Made by a program: the position numbers and the translations under genes. The notes beneath the pieces are model-generated. The model had not been told where the DNA came from and searched no databases. It worked only from the letters and a program-made list of their open reading frames with translations. From contig JAPYMA010000132.1 in the NCBI GenBank assembly GCA_035041965.1, positions 150,287 through 214,286 of the forward strand: a DNA stretch of 64,000 nt, read 5' to 3'. This DNA is from Anisakis pegreffii. Its lineage: Eukaryota > Nematoda > Chromadorea > Rhabditida > Anisakidae. Within the stretch, counting starts at the first letter, position 1; the number at the start of each line of letters is the position of its first letter. This document shows positions 13,979 through 27,300 of this stretch, piece by piece.

Positions 13979-15308
13979 TTAAGGCACGAGTTTATATGAA
14001 GCGCGCAAACGGCGATTGAATTCACTCGGTACTTTATTCGTGATTCTATTGCCATTGACCAACAGTGGTTTTGAATAAATGTCTTTAATTAGCGGTGTGT
14101 GAATTACAACAGTTGGTTTTTGCAAAAAGCAGCTGGATAAATGGAAAAAGACAGAGAACCACAACATCATGATTATATCGTACTTCTTAAAACAAAAAGT
14201 AATACGCAAGATGAAATATAACCAGCACATCACCGCACTGTGGTTTCAGTGATTTTATGATCATTCAAACGGAAAACATAGGAGTGTCATTGTAATTTCA
14301 TTGGAGAAGAACGAAATAATTTCACATGCATGAAAGCAACTGATCATTTTGTTTCTATACTACAATATCGAATTTACTTTTACTGTTTCAATCGGAATCA
14401 AACCATCGATTTTAATATGTTGCAATCCATTGAAATCGAAAAATCGTAATCGTTTATTCTGCAATTTTATAAAAATTTTCCGCCTTGAAGTTCCATAGCA
14501 ATACGACTAAAAACAACCCTTGAATCCAGCGATCATTCATGTCATCTTCATTACTTTCTTCTCTTCAAAAAATTTTCTCTACTCACAACTACTGATAACT
14601 TTCTTTGGCAATGATGAAAAAACCTTCCGTTCAAGGATATGATACGATTTGCAAAAATGTGTCAAATTTAAATTACTGAGACTTTTTGTTAGCATTCAGA
14701 GAAAAGAAATGAATACTAACGGCATAAAAATGAATCATTTACCGCTTGAGAACATTCAACAATAATTGTCGTGAAATTCGTCAAAGGAAATGATGGGCAT
14801 TCGCACGGTTTTGTATCGGTCTGATTATAGCAATATGCGTACGGTACCAATCGAAATCTCATTCTCACGTCTGTCCGTGACTGAAATTAGATAGCAAAAC
14901 TAAACGAGAGACATAAGCACGGACGCACGACAACGAACGGACAGTTGCAGAGGAAAAACTTGTGATAGCGATGTTCAATTTGAACACACCGCCAACACAG
15001 TTAATTGGGTTCTGGAGTGTATCGAATATCCGCTAAAGCAAAACACTTAAAGATAAATACTGAACGAGTCAGCATCTAAATCATCTAAAAACCTTGTTGT
15101 TGTGTTCACATTCAGTCCACTCCGACCACGTTGATCGTTGCTCGCACTTTGTTGAAACTGTTGAAACCAATGTGTACGTTATGAGGCCATAAACTGATAC
15201 TGAAACGATTGCCAGCTCAAGTTTCAAATCAAAGGTGAGCAATCGTTTAGCAGAGCATATAATACAAACGTTATGTTGAGTGACACTAGCTAGCTTCAGT
15301 GACAGCAT
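13979..15308 (-). CDS. Type II membrane protein with divergent thrombospondin type 1 repeat
   Basis: Exon 1 (15308-15093, 72 codons) encodes ~30 cytoplasmic-type residues, a hydrophobic helix (LELAIVSVSVYGLITYTLV, about residues 32-50) and then a Cys and the motif WSEWTEC, the hallmark opening of a thrombospondin type 1 repeat. Exon 2 (14880-14743) joins in phase 0 after TAATTTCAG. It supplies the basic R..R.R strand and four further Cys (C..., CEC, C), as in a TSR. A last coding block ends at TAA (13979-13981) after an acceptor at ~14132 (TTATCCAG). Its phase does not match the exon 2 donor directly, so one short linking exon is unresolved. The usual TCG after the first Cys is absent. TSR proteins act outside cells in adhesion and guidance; that role here is an inference. 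Confidence 0.6.
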
Positions 15309-17743
15309 AAGAACAATAAATACCCACTATCGAGTTGAGTTATCTTTCGTAATCTTTGAACGTCTCGCCATAAACTTTCGTAAGGCATGTAACAGAACAA
15401 CAACGCACCTGAAGTGTGCACCTTATGAAACTTATGAAAAATGAGTTTTTAACTAATTTTACTCCTCTATTTTTTTTGCAAACAAACTCCAAAGCTTGCA
15501 GCACAGCAATGCCAAAACATCACTAACCGATTAACATCATTAATAGACCGCCAATTCTCAGCAAGAAAAAAAACTTCATAATGCGACCATCCGTCGCCAA
15601 GGTGTCCTATGAAAATAGATATTCCACGAAATATCTGCGATTGAGAAGCGACGTGTGCATAAATTTTCGATCTTCTTCTCATTTCCATCAATCCATTTTG
15701 AATATTGGTCATTTTTGCGTGAAAGGAAATCGTGAATTATGAATAAATTCTTCAATCAAGTTCCGATGAATTTTTGAGTGCTTCATGGTTAATGCAACAA
15801 TATCATTTGTGCTGTATTTGAACCAATATTTGGTTTATATTCACGTCCAGTTGCTTGTGGACGGTTCACGAGAGCGCTGTTTAGGATAGCAGTTTGTTGA
15901 GTCGCGTTGAGGTACGAAACCTTACTAGGGAATTAGGATTCACTGTTGCAAGGCTTTTGCTTTTTTTGAAATTCACTCGAAAGATTTTCAGTTTGATCTG
16001 AGCAGAGCATTTGTTTGGTTATTATGAAATATCGTTATAACTGCGCCATAACAGGTAATGTGCTATTCTGAAGCCTACACAATGTGAAGCCATACACCGT
16101 AAGTTAAAAGAACGTTCCTCCCATTTTTGGCACTTTTGAAACAATGTCTGATTTAGAAAAACTAATGAGCACTTGCTTTACAATATAAACTAGGGTTGGA
16201 TCGTGGGACGAAATCAGGCGCGGAGGTGCCAGGGTAAGGGGTAGGCCCGCAGTCCCCAAGTCCTTGTAATTGATCGAAGATCTCAAGGTTGACGACAAGG
16301 TCGGAGACCCCTTAAGCGTGGAAAGTGCTGGAGGACCTCGGAATCTTGAAGGATCCCTGACCCAACGCTAGTTCCAGCCCTGAAAATAATCATTCCAAAA
16401 GTAAACTTCAACATCAATACCGCTAGTGTGATATGGCAATGTTGATATTGATATGCATTTACTATGCGAGTTGTTTACATCAAATTGTCAATCTGTATAA
16501 GCGCCTTATCACTTATCTCGCTTATCAATTTCATTGACCTGTATCATCAGCTTTTTCACTGACCTGTTGATCATTCGTTCGGAACCTCTCAAAATGTAGT
16601 TGATTTCGACTCATTATGACGTTCTTTATCATGTAATTTTATTTATTTCCGTTGTAAGCATTCGCATTTAGTAAGATTTCCATTGAGGAAATAATATCGA
16701 GAAATGAGTTGGATTTATCATCGATGACTGTTTTGGTTTATAAAATCGTTTTTTGAATCAACATTTATCCGAAAGTAAACATTTATCCAAAGTTTTTATC
16801 GTGCAATATTTTTCTAATGCTATATCAGTAAGTGCGTTCGCCTGCATGAATGAAATCTGTGTTGTATTAGTGCATCTTCACATGGTCATTGCTTCTTCAC
16901 ACTACTTTGATAAAACAGCTTACTAAAATCAATCGTCAGTTTACGATGTCATTCGTGTCGCATCAATGTCATGAGACTGTCTTATCAATTCTTTCTGGCT
17001 ATGATTCGTCAAAAAAACTTCTACTCACGCCGATGGGATAATAAAAATGAATGTAAGTTTCACATTTTTAAGATTTGCACATAGCCGAAACATTTTTTGC
17101 TCATTAACTGTTTACAATTTATTTTTTTACTCATAATAAGGTAATAAGACGAAAATAATGAGAAAGATAACATTGATAATCAAAAAAGTCTTTCCAACTG
17201 TCATCGTGAACGCAATCAACTTCCCATTTACATCTCTGATCAATTCCTTTTCAATAATCACTAGCATTTGGTAGGAATGAATAAAAGCATACATATGCAT
17301 CCAATACATACATCTACTCATCCACCCGTCTCGTTCAATCGATCCTTGTCTTTATGCAAACAATAACTTCATCCATCATGCAAATATTATTCCACCGTTT
17401 TATTGCGCCACGTCCTTATCATATTGTCACACAGTTAACCAGAGATCAACATCGCATTCGTTTCCGTGATCATGACAATGTGTTCTCGTATTCGCCGAAA
17501 TGTTCTGTTCAATTATTGTCGCTTGTGCATGTAAAATTATTCACTTGAACGCTCGCAATGATGTATTATTGATCATTTCCAAAATTTCATAACGATCATA
17601 TGCTATAAAGCAACAATAACCATCTTCATATTCGTTGTATTTCTTCCTTAAAAGTACGTATTTATTTTTGTTGTAGATTTTTGAAATTCGTCAATCTGTA
17701 ACAGCGAAGAGTGAGGAGGAGGTCGCCTTGAAAGTTGGTGATA
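15309..17743. other. Intergenic stretch upstream of the transporter
   Basis: Contains a GC-rich repeat-like island (~16195-16385) and a weak minus-strand open frame at 17321-17127. That frame ends in a hydrophobic helix followed directly by an AATAAA-like signal; it could be a small tail-anchored protein or the last exon of something larger, but nothing upstream supports it. No other gene is seen. Confidence 0.35.
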
Positions 17744-20700
17744 ATGTCACGAAATGTGGATGATGACGACGAGAATCGCCGAGTTGTGCCACCAAATAGC
17801 AATGTTCTGACAGATGGGCATGGCTCAATGAGTCGCACAAGTCTCAGCAGGTTTGCATCGTGGAATTTAGTGGTATCACAACAAATACATTGATCACCTG
17901 AAAATCAGCTGAAAGAAAGTGTTCCATCAAAGCGGAATGTGGTCGCTTCGATCCATTCCTTGCGTAATTCTTGTTGAATGTGAAGCTTCTCTAACTTTTA
18001 TATTCCTCGAACAATATATGAACTGTCTTTGATCTACCCTGGGAGATTTCGACTCTCCGTTTTTACTAATGTTAATTCACCGGTTTATCGTTCTTTGAAC
18101 AGAAGGTTTCATATCAAGGAACCACTTTTGTTTGAAACTATCGGTAAAGGGTACCAGTTTCGATCGTTCGATTGCAGTGAACAGCGACGTCCATACTTGA
18201 TGACAGTAAGCAGTCATATTTCAGCAGCTCCGACATCTCAACTCATGCATTCGACATTGAGACGGATCTGTTCGGCGAACGGCCTGTAACGGCGGCAAGT
18301 ATAACACCAGAACAAGCACTTATTCACATGATGAAGTGTATGATGGGTACTGGAATGCTTTCTTTGCCGCTGGCCTTCAAATATTCAGGATGGGCGGTTT
18401 GTTATTTGATTGGATACGATAACAAACAACGTTCAGTTCATTTCGAATTGTATCGTGTGATTTTTTTTGATGACTTTGGTTTTGATCTTATAATGGTTTT
18501 AACGGGCATTAAATGTTTCAGTTGGGACTGATTTTACTGAGCATAATCTGCTGGGTTAGCACTTATTGTGCGAGACAATTGGTTATTGCATCGCATTACA
18601 CGTGCTTTAGGAAAGGACAGCAGAAAATGGATTATGCAAATGTTATGAGAACAGCTGTTGAATTAGGACCCGAATGCATCAGAGAATACGGATACTTTGC
18701 AAAGTGAGTGTGACATTTGCTCTTCCTTCTTGGTACACATAATACAAGCTGATGAAACTCTGAATTGTAGTTGAGAGCAAATTTCTGATTAGGAAATGTT
18801 CATGAAGAACTGCTATGTCATCTGATGTATTGTCATCTTATTTTTAGCAGAGAGCATATTCGTGTTTACTGATAGTGAGCATAGCCACATTGTGAATTTT
18901 TGAGCAACTCAGTGATGGATGAAAGAGTGCCATTTCAATTCCTTTAAAATGCAATTCAGGCAAACAGTTAACATGAATTTATTTGTGGCGCAATTCGGAT
19001 TTTGTTGTGTCTATTTGGTGTTCATGGCTGATAACGTAAAGCAAGTAAGATATTTTGCTCGTTTGAACACAATTTATATATAGTCCGATTTGATTTCAAA
19101 CGAAAATTTGCTGTAAAACCTTGACGGAACTTGCTTCGTATTCACTTGTTGTGTTTTTATATAAATATTAATATTCATTTTTCTGTAGTGTATTGAATGT
19201 TCAAACATTTGCTCATTGTCAGCTGTGTATCGGCTAGAATGAATTCATTTTTTGAGTTTTTCGATGAGACTTCAACTATACGTTTATCAACGAATACGTG
19301 GATTGCAATACTGTTGATACCTGAGGCAGCGTTGTGTACAATTCGACAGTTGAAGGCATTAGCGCCATTAGCTTTTATGGCGAACATTGTTTATATGGTT
19401 GCCTTCTTGATCGTTCTGAGTTATCTCTTTACTGATGCATTACCGAGCTATACACTGCCCGCATTCCCGTCAAATTGGAGTAACTTACCGTTGTTCTACG
19501 GTACTGTCATGTTCTCGTTCGAAGGAATCGCCGTGGTAAGTAGCATTATAATTCGTAGAATTGGTTTGGATTTATTTTGCATATTCGTGGAGCAAACACC
19601 ACGACTACGACATGAAAGCGATATTTACCGTTACTGGGAATCGGTGATGCATTATTTCCATTCAATTCCCTGTTTTCCTCAAATCAAGCATTCAGTTTTC
19701 ATTAAGCATGTAGCTGGAATGAATTAAAATGCATTTGGTTCATTGACTCAAATGTTGTTTTCGCCTACTCTAACAGTTATCAAAGTATAAACATCCAACT
19801 GAAATCTTGATGAATTTGGATGCAATTTTGATAACCACCGAATATCATTAATTTGAAAGTTACCGTTGTAACCCCACGATATATGATCAGAGTAGTAATG
19901 TTCAAGGTGCTTCCTATCGAGAATCAAATGAATGAACCCTATCACTTCATATCATCAACTGGTGTCCTTAATACGTCTTTTATATTAGTGTTACTCTTAT
20001 ATTTATTTGTTGGTTTCTTTGGTTTCTTGAAATTTGGCGATAGCGTCAGAGATACAATGACACTAAATCTCCCACAAACACCGTGAGTGAACATTTTAAA
20101 ACAATTATTTTAGCGCTCTTTAGTAGTGATTCATCATTTCAATGAAGTTACTTTTAATGATGAAGTTCGTCAGTTTTGTGATATCAATATTATCGACGGA
20201 GTCTGTAAAGATACAGACTGATCTGAAAGATTGCAAAAGATTGATGAAAATGAAGATGAACGTTCTGAATTTCATCGATTCAAAGCGGTTGAATAGTTCA
20301 GATTCTATCAAGTGGTTAAACTGATGTTCGTTTGTTGCGTTTTGATATCATATCCACTCCAATTCTACGTTCCTATGGAAAGAATCGAGAAGTGGATATC
20401 ACGTAAAATAAGGAAAGACCGACAAACATTTCTCATTTATTTCATTCGAGGCTGCGGTGTTCTCTTGACGTGTCAGTCGTCAGTTCATTTCAATTCACTT
20501 TATGTGTAATGTGAACAACGCTCTCAATCCAATGCCAATTTCGAAAGCGTTATTTACGCAACACCAAATTAAAACAGCTGATTGTGAATAACGACCAATG
20601 AGGGCTGAAAAAAGTCATAACATCACTCTTTTCCCAAAAACTCCATAAAATTTTTGCAGTCATTGATAAATCATTACTCATTTCATTGCATATACAGATC

Positions 20701-21336
20701 ATTCAACTTATAAGTTATTTCGCCAGCTCTAAACTCATGAAATTAGGCGTCCACTGTTATATTTACAAATGTGGTTGTTACGAAGTAGACTCTGAGGGTG
20801 AAATATCCTGTTTATCCGAGAGAAGTATTGGTTAATGCCTTCAGGTGTAACAGCTGAATTAATTCCTCATCTGGCGCTTTTCATATCGCTCGTCGGGTCA
20901 TTCGCAGGAACTGTACTTGCAGTTGTATTTCCACCAATTATTGACCTTCTATGTTGCTACGCAATGGGACGTTTGAGCCGAAAAGTCTGGGCTGTTAACA
21001 TATTTGTGATGCTTTTCGCAGTGATTGGATTTACTACAGGTAAATGTACCCTCTTTGAATATTCAGATTCATCACCTCGGAGAGAACTACGCACTTTCCC
21101 ATCAACAGAAATTTATCTGTTTTTCATTTATTCCCCTTTATCTTCATTTCGAACAGGAATCTCGAATTTTCATTTCTGAATGTCCATCCGGTTATGTTTG
21201 AATCGTTCGTTCATATTTCCAATTGGTTACATGTGTGAATGACGGATTGACTAAGAAACTTTGTGTGAATGAGAAGGTATTTTCAGGCACGTATGCGAGT
21301 TTGATACAGATATTCGAGGCATTCGGCACTGACTGA
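17744..21336 (+). CDS. SLC36/AAAP-family amino-acid transporter, nine exons
   Basis: Exons: 17744-17850, 18225-18396, 18522-18703, 18960-19044, 19257-19535, 19907-20082, 20302-20456, 20845-21039 and 21287-21336. All phases agree and give 466 residues, the usual length for proton-coupled amino-acid transporters of the SLC36 group. After an acidic/Ser-rich cytoplasmic N-terminus, the first helix carries the family motif GTGMLSLPLAFKYSGW (from residue 77). Later signatures include FEGIAV followed by VLPIENQM, LKFGD, TLNLPQTP and YPLQFYVP, and the last helices end in GTYASL. Proteins of this family move small neutral amino acids across plasma or lysosomal membranes, often with protons; the substrate here cannot be read from sequence. 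The exon 5 acceptor (TTTTTTGAG) is the least certain junction. No close neighbour shares its strand. Confidence 0.93.
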
Positions 21337-21620
21337 ACGAAGGCACCTGATAGGCTTAGTTGCATGCGTTTTAAAAAGATTACTATAAATACAAGTATAA
21401 ATACGTTTTATTATGAATACAACTACAGCTGTGATGTGTTTTGTAATACTACGAGAATTACACAGATTAACTGATAAACATTTCAGTTAGCTTGTTTCTA
21501 TGGCATCTTCATTCACAATAAAATGATACACATTTTTCTTAATAAAATTTCGGAATGGAAATGAATAAATAAGTCCATAATGACGAAATATTTTCGTTCG
21601 TCATGGTGAAGTTTTTTCCA

Positions 21621-22912
21621 TTATGTGAATGCTTCATTATCAACTGTAAGTAGAATATTTTATAATGTCGTGTTTTTGAGCGAATGCTATCAGTAGTTTT
21701 AAGATGTAATGAATTGAATACGTGAGATTTCGACATAGAATCTAAACCAAATTCACGTCATGAATGACTTTCGTTTTTCATCGTCACTATCACGTATTGT
21801 TTTGATGAGGTCTGTGGAATAGGTGAACTGCTCGAGGATATTCGCATTAATAACAATACTGTAGTGATTACCTTCCTTCGTTCGATACCTCTTTATATTG
21901 TCCATCTGCTCTCCATGTTCATTCAGTTGATCTGTCAAAATTTCCGAATTTTTGTTCGCTAAAAATTATCGTTTTTTTGAAATTGGGTATTTAAAATAAT
22001 GGCGAAATGGAATATACGACATTAATCATTTCTTGCTAGACGACTACTTTTAAAGTTATCACTCGAATAGACCTTCAGGTTGTGCTAAATAAAAACTTTC
22101 TTACCGTTTACTCGATGCACTAGCATTTTCGATGGCGATTTTACTGCAAATATTCCATATTAATTCATGAAAATCACCGCGAACAATTGAATATTATCCA
22201 ATATATTAGTTGCTTACGAATTAAATTATGGAGTGATAATGATTCTAACTTTAAGTTGAGTTCAACGAGGCCTTTAATAAATAGGAGTCATAAGGCGTGA
22301 ACTTGTATTTGCTTTTATTTGAAAAATCTAGGAATTTTCTCAGTGAGTTTCTGTTCTATACTATCAGTCAAATTCAGCTCTAATTATGAACCCGAACACA
22401 ATCAGGTGATAAATCCCACTATCGCCACAATATATCAAAAAATTGAGATTGCTGTCTTATTAACTGCTTCAGTATTTCCTTCAGGAACATCACTGAAATT
22501 TTCTGCATCTACAGAATCAACTGTTCTGTGCAATGCTTATCGCATTCGTGAGCACTGCAACATATTAAGACTGTAAACAGTTGATTACAAATTAGGTCTA
22601 TCTCGTTTTAAAACAACGTATCAACTGTTCTATATTATTACCTCGACGAATTGCCGTTCCGATCGTCTCAGATGCACTTCGATGAGTAGTCAGTGGCTTA
22701 GCTGTAAGCAAGGCTAATTAAACGCAGTGTTAAATGTTACACGTAACAAAGGAATCGACGTGTCGATAATTCCACATTTGATTTGATCGGATGACGGTCG
22801 AATCAGTGTTCATTCATATTTTCATGAATGCATCGCAAATCTTACCAGTTTCAATGTTTGGTTCAGGTTTATCTCTGCAGCTGTTCTCCGCTTCACCTGT
22901 TCGTAATATAAT
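21621..22912 (-). CDS. Candidate small minus-strand gene, unrecognised
   Basis: Three blocks join with matching phase 1 junctions: 22143-22105 (acceptor TTTGCAG, donor GTAAGA), 21931-21872 (acceptor TTGACAG, donor GTAATC) and 21643-21621 (acceptor TTACAG, stop TAA). A further likely exon, 22912-22846, has a TTTTCAACAG acceptor and a GTAAGA donor, but I could not connect it in phase. The middle block contains LNEHGEQMDNI, which faintly recalls a SNAP25-type SNARE helix; this is too short to assign. Treat it as a gene candidate without function. Confidence 0.33.
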
Positions 22913-23069
22913 CTGTTGAAAAGTGTTTTAACAGAGCTGTTAAAGCTGTTAAAAAGCGTTTTAACTGTGAAAAAATGTTGAAATAAGACTGCTCCTAACA
23001 TCCGAATGCTCAAGCAAAAAGAGTTCTTTCGTAAAAGCGGAACAAAAATGCGTATGTAATCCAGGGTAC

Positions 23070-23271
23070 CCGGACAATCTGCCCAAAGACACATTGCCTA
23101 ACGGACAGTTCGCGAAACAGACAGTTTACCTAACGGATAGTTTGCCTAACGGACAGTTTGCCTAAGGGACAGTTTACCTATTAGGCAAAATATCCATTAA
23201 AAAACTGTCCGTTAAGCAATGTGTTTTTAGGCAAACTGTCCTTAGGCGAAATGTCTTTAGGCAGATTGTTC
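23070..23271. repeat. Hairpin element built from a 16-bp unit
   Basis: The left half holds tandem variants of a unit reading roughly GCCTAACGGACAGTTT; the right half holds the same unit in reverse complement. The outermost arms match each other (GGACAATCTGCC at the left against GGCAGATTGTTC at the right). The whole segment could therefore fold into a ~100-bp imperfect stem. It looks like a small foldback element or the scar of one. Confidence 0.75.
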
Positions 23272-23509
23272 AATCACGGCAATCCAATGTTGTAAGTGGT
23301 CTCGAGAAGAGAACATCACGGAAATGCCAAATTGCAATTGCGGTCGACCGCTCAAGTGATATCCATCTCATTTTTGTTGAAGTGTGCATTATCAGTTGAT
23401 AACGAATGACAATGAACAGGTAATTCACCTGTGAAAAGAAGCATTTTCTCTGCGAGAATCGTGCTTGAATCTTTCGCGTTTATTGAATGGCTACTACTGC
23501 TGGTGTTTG

Positions 23510-24309
23510 TTACTGAATTAGCTTCTTGAGATCATTAATGAGGATACTGAACTGTTTGAAGATGACTTCTGAGGTGCGTTTTAGTGATAATCATCATCGC
23601 CAAAACCACCATCATAGTTGGCAGAATTCGATGTTATCGCTCATTATTATAAATAGCAACAATCACAATAACGCAAGACAGTCAGCGTACCTGAAGTTGA
23701 TCTGTTTCTGTGCTCGTCATAAGTAACATCTGTTTCAGATGGTGGCATTTGGTAATCAGAATATACCAGATGTATCTTTCGACCATCTGAAAAGAAAGAA
23801 CATATTTCAGACCTCATCTATACATACAAAGAATTCATGGAAATTAACGGGTAAACTGCATTTGACGGTTGCAGCATATGATTCGAAAACAGAAGTCAAA
23901 AATAAGGACGATTAATCATAGAGGTATAATATTTCATCGCTGCGTTAAGATCGTTTTGAAGATCAAACAGCCAGAAAGTAAACTAAATTCGTACATTTTT
24001 TCGGTGAATCCATGTCGTTTTCATCATCCAGCTTAACTTCAATTTCAGATGGTGGATCATCGTACTGCGTGAATACATGATGAATCTCAGCGGCTGAAAA
24101 AATACTGTCTTTTGAAACTCCACTGGTTGATAATATAAAACATAGTCTCATTACCCATCAGCGCAGATGCAAATAACGTTTGCTAACAAACCTTTCTGCT
24201 TCTTCCCTTTAGAAATCACTTCGAATATTTGATCTGAAATTAATCGAAAATTTTTATCATGCAGAAACACTGAACTCAAAAGGTCAGTAAGTGCCACATT
24301 ATTGACCAT
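23510..24309 (-). CDS. Unrecognised 123-aa protein with duplicated exon
   Basis: Exons: 24309-24192, 24093-23995, 23786-23691 and 23568-23510 (stop TAA). All junctions are GT..AG and all three are phase 1, giving 123 residues. Exon 1 encodes a helical N-terminal segment. Exons 2 and 3 (99 and 96 bp) encode two versions of one ~25-residue motif: both have an IH.V[FY] start, then an aromatic, PPSE, an acidic stretch and Asn. The last exon gives a short amphipathic helix. The ATG is the first in frame after a stop, but an upstream exon cannot be excluded. No known domain is recognised; the sequence is acidic with no signal peptide or membrane helix. Confidence 0.72.
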
Positions 24310-25267
24310 TGAACAATGATTTGGAACTCCTCATTCAACCATTCCAATGCTCTTGTTGCCATTTCAATCGAATTTTTGATTAACCTTAGCACTCATAAAA
24401 TAAATGTTCCCTGCCAAACGCATATTGGAGTCATCTTGACCTCACTCCGCTAATGAGCACTTTTTGTCTAAATAAATGACAATCTTGATGGACGTTTGAG
24501 AAAATGTAATTGGTTAGGGTCTATTCCAACCGTCGTGTAAATATCATAGAAAATACCAATCAGCAACATAGGTTTTCCATGTTGAAATTAACCAAAACAG
24601 GATATGCGGTCATAAAGAATGGTGGAAATTTTGAATAAACTCATTAAGAACCATTAATATGATTAAAGAAGGAGCCAATATCACTATCAAATTAATATTG
24701 ATAAGGGTGAATCATATCCAGGAGTGAAATGTATTGAGGGGTGATTTATATTCAGTTGTAGTCATTAAAAATCAAAATATTAGAATCTGAACACTAAAAC
24801 TACAGCAATAACAGCAAACTTCACCATTCCAAAGGAAACAACGTCATATGGATCATTGCAAAACTTTTGAACATCGTCTTAATCTAAGTCAAAATTCTTC
24901 AAAAGCCTACTCTTCAAAGAGCAAAAAAGATCAGCTCTTCATCTTTCGACATAATTATTGTTCACGAATACTTTGTGACCAGTTCTTTATTGTCAACGTA
25001 TGTATGCTTTATGAATGTTCATCAGTTCGACGTTTTCTCTCTTTTCATATAGAACCTAAGCGCAGATTAGCCAACAGATCTCTGCCTCGTGACTATTTAC
25101 CTTCGCACACCAAAAATTAATTGATAATGTTCCTAACCAAACACATTCACTTAAAATATCCACATCTCCCACTTATGGCATATGTTGGTTATGTCACGGT
25201 GTACTGATATATGAAACTGAGTTGATGCACCGAAGGAATCGAACGTGCACTAGGCTCATCCACTCCA
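24310..25267. other. Gap without a supportable gene
   Basis: AT-rich, only short open frames. I see no RNA gene, repeat or convincing exon. Confidence 0.4.
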
Positions 25268-25732
25268 ATGTCATTCCGCGTCAATCCTGGTCTTTGTATG
25301 ATAGCGCAGTATTTAAGAGGATCGTTGCAATCGAAGATCATTCGACCTCATTCTTGCCTTAATGATGTATGATACTTCCCTCTTAATCTTTCATAACTTT
25401 CCTCAGACATCAGGAACGGTTAATCTGGGCAGTTTCCATGTGACATACGATCTCTGCCATCATCACTAGCTTCACAGCTCTGTCCGAAGAGGCTGAATCA
25501 GTTGCTGAAGTCAAGTCTTTCAAAAAATAGTGACGGCGGCGATGCTGCGAAACCTGTGTTCATTTCTACGATTGTCATCATATGTGGTCTAGCGGTTGAG
25601 CAAGAATGCGAAAGATCGCGTTTGTTGGACTTTATTTTTTCAGTGAAAAAGGTTTTTCTCAGTGAAAACAATGAAAAAATGGGCAATCAACTTTTTAACA
25701 AAAATTGGATTGAAGAGAAATGGCCTCAATAA
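25268..25732 (+). CDS. Candidate two-exon gene, 132 aa, one membrane helix
   Basis: Exon 1 (25268-25366, 33 codons) starts at ATG shortly after a possible acceptor (GCACTAG) and ends at a GTATGA donor. Exon 2 (25433-25732) follows GGGCAG, in phase 0, and runs to TAA. The 66-bp intron is short. The product has a Cys-containing N-terminal half, a likely membrane segment (PVFISTIVIICGLAV) and a charged C-terminus. A second frame over exon 1 is also open, which lowers confidence. Family unknown. Confidence 0.4.
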
Positions 25733-27300
25733 ATGACATCCAATATGCGTTTGGCGGGTAGTCATTTTCTCTAGGTAATAATTTCTGGTGAAATCAGTCG
25801 AAAGAAGAGCATATGTAGTTTTTCTAGACTTTTCGAAGATGTTGCGAGTTTAAGCCTCAAACCCCTATGGGAGGGCAGAATGCCAGCCGGTCAAACTCAA
25901 TGTGAACTCAAAATGATCCCAATATACGTTCTAGGGTTAACTAGCATAATCAAATCCTCAAAACTGAAATACTGCTTTCTAATAGTCGAAGACATAATCA
26001 ATCGATGTACATAACCAAATTTTCAACCTGAATTTAGTGATGTGCTGCTGTTCGAATCGTCTGGTTCGGTGAATGCTGCCGATGAAAGGCAAGGAGTCGC
26101 TGTTAATAACTCTACGAAAAAATCAACATTATCGTTCAGCAAACTTATATGCAAAAATAACCGAACTGATATTGATGCTACGAAATTACTCATTGAATGT
26201 AAAATGTGCGTATGCTCTCAGCTGCAAACTGCGCGATGTGTCCTTCTGGTTGACTGCCATTTGGAGTGGTCAACAGCAAATGAGGTGCAATGTGACAATG
26301 GGCAATTTCCAATCGCTAACACCCAAAAATACATTTTCAACTGTTTTTAAATGCCCTTACAACTACAGTGCAACATTTCCTCTTACGAAACAAAATAATC
26401 ACAGAATGTTACTTCATTTTATGATTATCAGTGTCGAATAATTCAGTGGAATAAACCTTTTGAAATATCGCTATCAGAAGCGATCACATTTCCAGAGCAA
26501 CTCATCCCGACCTGAGCAATAGCTTGCGCTGCAGCCACCGCTCAATGCTGCATACAAATACAATGTGAATGCAACGATTTGATGCATTCGAACCCAACCA
26601 ATATTATAGTTTTTAAACTTAAATTAGCAAATTCACACCACAATTTCACAATCACATAATTTTGCGACGAATTCAACTCAACTATACAACGGTTCAAATT
26701 CATTGACCGTGATGAAACAATGACTGGAATGATTATTGTTGCAGTTTCTAAATCGTTTTTTTTTCGTATTGCAATTGTGCAAGGTCTTCTGCAGCACAAT
26801 AGCAGATATATTCGTGAAGTTAGAGCTAGTCCCTTCATTGTTGATTTTTTGAGTGGTGCAGTGGACATAAACAAATAAACCATGCGACCAGAGGAGTATT
26901 TTCAAAGAATATTTCCAGATTATGTGAGGGAGAGATGTGACTGATCGTGGTTAAATAGCATTAGTTGTTTGTTTAATAATGGGATGATACGAACAAAAAT
27001 CAAGTCAAGAGGCAGATCACTGAAAAGAGCAGCAAATGGCGATGTTGCTCTGGAGAAAGAGTGATCAAAACTCTGAAAAGATTGAGTCAGTTCCAATTTA
27101 TTTGTTCTTGAATGCAAAGATAACAAAACTTCGTAATGTCATTATTTGAGGATCACGAATACTGAACTATGTGTTTGTCCATTAAACAGTGTATTTAATT
27201 TGTACAAGGAATACACAACAACCATAATCCCTTCTTATATAAGCTGTCTATATATTGGTCGGTTAGCACATCATACGGCTATCTATCCACAATCAATCCG
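25733..27300. other. Gap with overlapping open frames of doubtful meaning
   Basis: Two plus-strand frames (26042-26350 and 26073-26441, up to 122 codons) and two minus-strand frames (26905-26542) are open but overlap each other in different frames. They lack supporting splice structure. I list the area only to say that no gene can be chosen. Confidence 0.3.

Noticed and set aside
21872..21931. SNAP25-type SNARE helix (LNEHGEQMDNI)
   Set aside because: The match is about a dozen residues and the gene model ends soon after, too short for a SNARE motif.
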